Origin: SZUA-430 sp965227535
GTDB lineage: Bacteria; Pseudomonadota; Alphaproteobacteria; Micropepsales; Micropepsaceae
DNA length: 64,000 nucleotides
Assembly: GCA_965227535.1 (NCBI GenBank)
Contig: OZ245761.1
Coordinates: 4,588,001-4,652,000, forward strand
Direction of reading: 5' to 3'
Made by a program: the position numbers and the translations under genes. The notes under the pieces were generated by a model. The model searched no databases, had not been told where the DNA came from, and saw nothing but the letters and a program-made list of their open reading frames with translations. Numbering within the stretch: the first letter of the stretch is position 1; every line of letters begins with the position of its first letter. This document shows, piece by piece, positions 61,667 to 64,000 of the stretch.

Positions 61667-63010
61667 TTATTCTTCCATCGACGTCCAAACCGCCTTGGTC
61701 ACGCGATAACGCGCGCGCTCGACCACGCGCCCGTTCTTCATGGTCATGACGATGGACTTTATCGCGGCGATGTCCTTCAGCGGATTGTCCTTCAGCACGA
61801 TGAAATCCGCACGCTTGCCGGCCTCCAGCGTCCCTTGGCTGTCGGCAAGTCCCAAGAGCTTCGCCCCGTTGATCGTCGCCGCGGCGAGTACGTCGGCAGG
61901 CGTAAACCCGGCATCGTTCTGCAACGCCAACATCTCGTCCCAAAGCCCCGGCGTTGCGAACACCGTGCCCACCGAAGCATCCGACCCGGCGGTGACGACG
62001 ACGCCTTTGCTTCGCGCCGCGCGCGCGAGTTTCAGCGAAAACGCATACTGCGCCAAACGCTCCGCGCGCTTCTCAGGCGGAAGTTTAGGATTGCCCGCAA
62101 TCGCCTTCGTCACAAAGACCGTCGCGTCCAGCACAACACCCTTCGCAATCATCGCATCGTAGAGCGCGACGAATGCCGGATCGTTCGCATCGAGCTTGGT
62201 GAAATCGACCGGCGGCCGCTTCGCATACGTCGCCGTCTCCATTCCAGCCGCCGTCTCATAGCCGAACATGTAGACGTGACTGACCGACGTCATACCCGTC
62301 GCAATCACCTCGCTCGGCCGCGCGGGCAGCAACGCAGCATGCGCCCACGACATCATCCCCTGACGCTTCGCCTCGTCCACAATCCGCGCCGCCGTCTTGC
62401 CGTCGAGATTGGCGTACAGCTTGATCCCCGACGCGCCGGTCGCCTTCGCATCGGCTACCGCTTGCGCGATGTCGGTGTCCGGCTTGACCGCGCGCATCCA
62501 CGCAACTTCACCCGCAACCGCGCCTTTTGCCGACGACTGCGTGCGCGGATCGTCGAAGAACGAAGGCCCCGCCATCAACGCCGAGTAATGAAGATCAGGT
62601 CCAACAATCGTCCCCGCGTTCAACTCATCGCGCAGCGGACCCAGCAACCGTGTATCGCCCGCCATATCGCGCACGGTCGTGACGCCGCCCATCAGATAAA
62701 GCTTAAGCATCGCCTTGGCGACCGCAGGCTTCGCCTCCGTCGCCAAATGCACATGCGTATCGACCAGTCCCGGCGCGACAAACATCCCGTGAAGATCGAC
62801 GCTCTTCGCACCCTCGAACTTCGCCGCAGCCGAATCCGCATCGCTCATAACCTGAGCGATCATCCCATCGCGCACGACAAGCGTCATATTCGGACGAGCC
62901 GCAGGCGCGGTCGCGTCAACCAACGTCGCGTGGCGATAGACCGTCGTGTCGGCGAAAGCCGCCGCCGCGAACCACAACGTCGCAACCGCGCACACAAACA
63001 AGCGCAACAT
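61667..63010 (-). CDS. Exported amidohydrolase (imidazolonepropionase-like)
   Basis: A 447-residue metal-dependent hydrolase of the amidohydrolase superfamily with a signal peptide (residues 1-20). VAPGLVDTHVHL is the HxH metal motif, GVTTVRDMAGDT, SHVYMFGY and VTAGSDASVGT follow, and GTLEAGKRADFIVL is the usual C-terminal motif. The chosen ATG at 63010 is preceded by GGGGGACGAGG; a longer upstream reading overlaps the VOC gene. It is not closely similar to the first amidohydrolase at 102-1745. Substrate is unknown. Confidence 0.87.
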   Translation of the reverse strand: MLRLFVCAVATLWFAAAAFADTTVYRHATLVDATAPAARPNMTLVVRDGMIAQVMSDADSAAAKFEGAKSVDLHGMFVAPGLVDTHVHLATEAKPAVAKAMLKLYLMGGVTTVRDMAGDTRLLGPLRDELNAGTIVGPDLHYSALMAGPSFFDDPRTQSSAKGAVAGEVAWMRAVKPDTDIAQAVADAKATGASGIKLYANLDGKTAARIVDEAKRQGMMSWAHAALLPARPSEVIATGMTSVSHVYMFGYETAAGMETATYAKRPPVDFTKLDANDPAFVALYDAMIAKGVVLDATVFVTKAIAGNPKLPPEKRAERLAQYAFSLKLARAARSKGVVVTAGSDASVGTVFATPGLWDEMLALQNDAGFTPADVLAAATINGAKLLGLADSQGTLEAGKRADFIVLKDNPLKDIAAIKSIVMTMKNGRVVERARYRVTKAVWTSMEE

Positions 63011-63133
63011 CCGCCTCGTCCCCCGAAATCGCTGGCACTTATACCGGCACATCGGCGCCAAGTCGCCTTGGCCGCCGCCGCCGCTGATCCTATAGTCCGC
63101 CGCAAACCAGCCGCTCAAGGATTTGCTGCCGCC

Positions 63134-63472
63134 ATGAAAGCACGCCTCAACTACGTCGAACTCCCCGGCAGCAACTTGGCCAAGTCGAAGCAATTCTATG
63201 AAGCCGCCTTCGGTTGGCGGCTCACGTCATTCGGCCCAACCTACGCCGCGACGACAACGGGCGACGTCGATATCGGCCTCCAGGGCGATCATCCCGAAGC
63301 GCCGAAGGCGCCGCTGCCGATCGTTCACGTCACCGATCTCGAAGCCGCGCTGAAGTCCGTCACCGCCGCCGGCGGCAAAATCACCAAGCCGATCTTCTCC
63401 TTCCCCGGCGGTCGCCGCTTTCACTTCAACGACCCAAGCGGCAACGAACTCGCCGTCTGGACGACGGCGTAA
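63134..63472 (+). CDS. VOC (glyoxalase/bleomycin-resistance) superfamily protein
   Basis: A 112-residue protein of the vicinal oxygen chelate fold. LNYVELPGSNLAKSKQFYEAAFGW is the first beta-alpha-beta module and SFPGGRRFHFNDPSGNELAVW the last, with the usual metal-ligand E. A divergent partner of the amidohydrolase (124 bases between). The function could be dioxygenase, isomerase or simple ligand binding. Confidence 0.85.
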   Translation: MKARLNYVELPGSNLAKSKQFYEAAFGWRLTSFGPTYAATTTGDVDIGLQGDHPEAPKAPLPIVHVTDLEAALKSVTAAGGKITKPIFSFPGGRRFHFNDPSGNELAVWTTA

Positions 63473-63476
63473 GCAC

Positions 63477-64000
63477 ATGCCGCTCGAACTCCTCCTCGCT
63501 TTCGCCGCCGCGTCCGCTCTGCTTGCGCTGATGCCGGGCCCGAACGTCGCCGCCATCGTTGCGAACGCCGTCACCTACGGACCGCGTTACGGCTTGCTCA
63601 CCGTCGCCGGCACGTCGAGCGCGATGATCCCGCAACTCGCGATCGTCACCCTCGGTCTCTCGGCGGTGCTCAACGTCATGGCCGAATGGTTCGAGGTCAT
63701 CCGTTGGATCGGCGTCGTCTATCTCGTCTACCTCGGCATCGAAGCCTGGCGCGCACCGCCGCCGGACCTGAACGCCACGGCCCAACCGAAATCGCCGGCT
63801 GCGATCTACGGGCGCGGCGTGCTCGTTTCGCTGACCAACCCAAAGACGCTGCTCTTCTTCAGCGCCTTCCTGCCGCAATTCGTCGATCCCAAGGGCGACG
63901 CGACAACGCAGCTTGCGACGTTGTCGCTGATTTTCTTTGCCGTCGCGGTCGCGGTCGATTGCAGCTGGGCGCTCCTCGCCGGGAAAGCGCGTCCAGCCAT
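63477..64000 (+). CDS. LysE-family translocator (truncated by the window end)
   Basis: At least 174 residues of a polytopic transporter of the LysE/RhtB type. The start ATG at 63477 is four bases after the VOC gene stop. The N-terminal ALMPGPNVAAIVANAVTYGPRYGLLTVAG and later RGVLVSLTNPKTLLFFSAFLPQFV are family signatures, given by key parts, and three to four helices are visible. It exports amino acids or related metabolites. The C-terminus lies outside the window. Confidence 0.88.
   Translation, partial: MPLELLLAFAAASALLALMPGPNVAAIVANAVTYGPRYGLLTVAGTSSAMIPQLAIVTLGLSAVLNVMAEWFEVIRWIGVVYLVYLGIEAWRAPPPDLNATAQPKSPAAIYGRGVLVSLTNPKTLLFFSAFLPQFVDPKGDATTQLATLSLIFFAVAVAVDCSWALLAGKARPA

Overview
The window is a 64 kb stretch of GC-rich chromosome from an alphaproteobacterium. 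The evidence is the linked ispH / thrB / rnhA genes, a CcrM-type GANTC methyltransferase preceded by a cluster of GANTC sites, an F0 ATP synthase operon with two different b-type subunits (atpI-B-E-F'-F), a split glycine decarboxylase (gcvPA/gcvPB) behind a tandem glycine riboswitch, a DciA-like DUF721 gene beside mutY, and two-subunit glycyl-tRNA synthetase. The exact genus cannot be read from the sequence. Almost everything is core or housekeeping DNA, densely packed, with many 4-base ATGA/GTGA overlaps.

Layout. 1-6.2 kb (minus strand): ispH, a VanW/glycosyltransferase-like fusion, thrB, rnhA and an exported amidohydrolase. 6.3-9 kb: a small exported protein, argS, and a convergent cold-shock gene. 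9-12.4 kb: a compositionally foreign patch with a decayed copy of the argS 3' end and a three-gene minus-strand cassette (GCS2-type carboxylate-amine ligase, two-helix membrane protein with a GGCT-like C-terminal half, soluble gamma-glutamylcyclotransferase). 12.4-18.4 kb: glycine riboswitch and gcvT-H-PA-PB, followed by a nucleotidyltransferase-like gene and an SH3 protein. 18.5-22.2 kb: ogt, a GNAT gene, a serine hydrolase, and a LysR regulator divergent from a SnoaL-like protein. 22.4-24.9 kb: F0 ATP synthase. 25.1-29.5 kb: an ABC exporter (ATPase, FtsX-type permease, HlyD-type fusion protein). 29.5-30.1 kb: a vapBC module whose antitoxin C-terminus is frameshifted. 30.1-35.2 kb: smc, a DsbA-like protein and a DciA-like gene. 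35.2-40.9 kb: mutY, a DUF3592 protein, an exported protein, a Rieske/AIF-like reductase and ccrM. 41-43.3 kb: DUF979/DUF969 membrane pair and rnhB. 43.5-49.9 kb: radical SAM protein, GNAT, Rieske oxygenase, moaB, lytic transglycosylase and uracil-DNA glycosylase. 50-57.9 kb: ETF-QO, TPR protein, ispE, a 27-residue membrane peptide gene, polyprenyl diphosphate synthase, DUF2007, a methyltransferase, an S49 peptidase and a zinc-ribbon protein. 57.9-64 kb: glyQ, glyS, GNAT, a second exported amidohydrolase, a VOC protein and a truncated LysE-type transporter.

Functional threads: isoprenoid and quinone supply (ispH, ispE, polyprenyl synthase, used by ETF-QO); one-carbon and glycine metabolism under riboswitch control; genome maintenance (rnhA, rnhB, ogt, mutY, UDG, smc, DciA, ccrM); and envelope work (transglycosylase, VanW fusion, DsbA-like protein, ABC exporter). 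The most unusual region is the gamma-glutamyl ligase/cyclotransferase cassette at 9.3-12.1 kb. It is AT-rich against its surroundings and sits next to the argS remnant. No rRNA, tRNA, CRISPR array, transposase or phage gene was seen.
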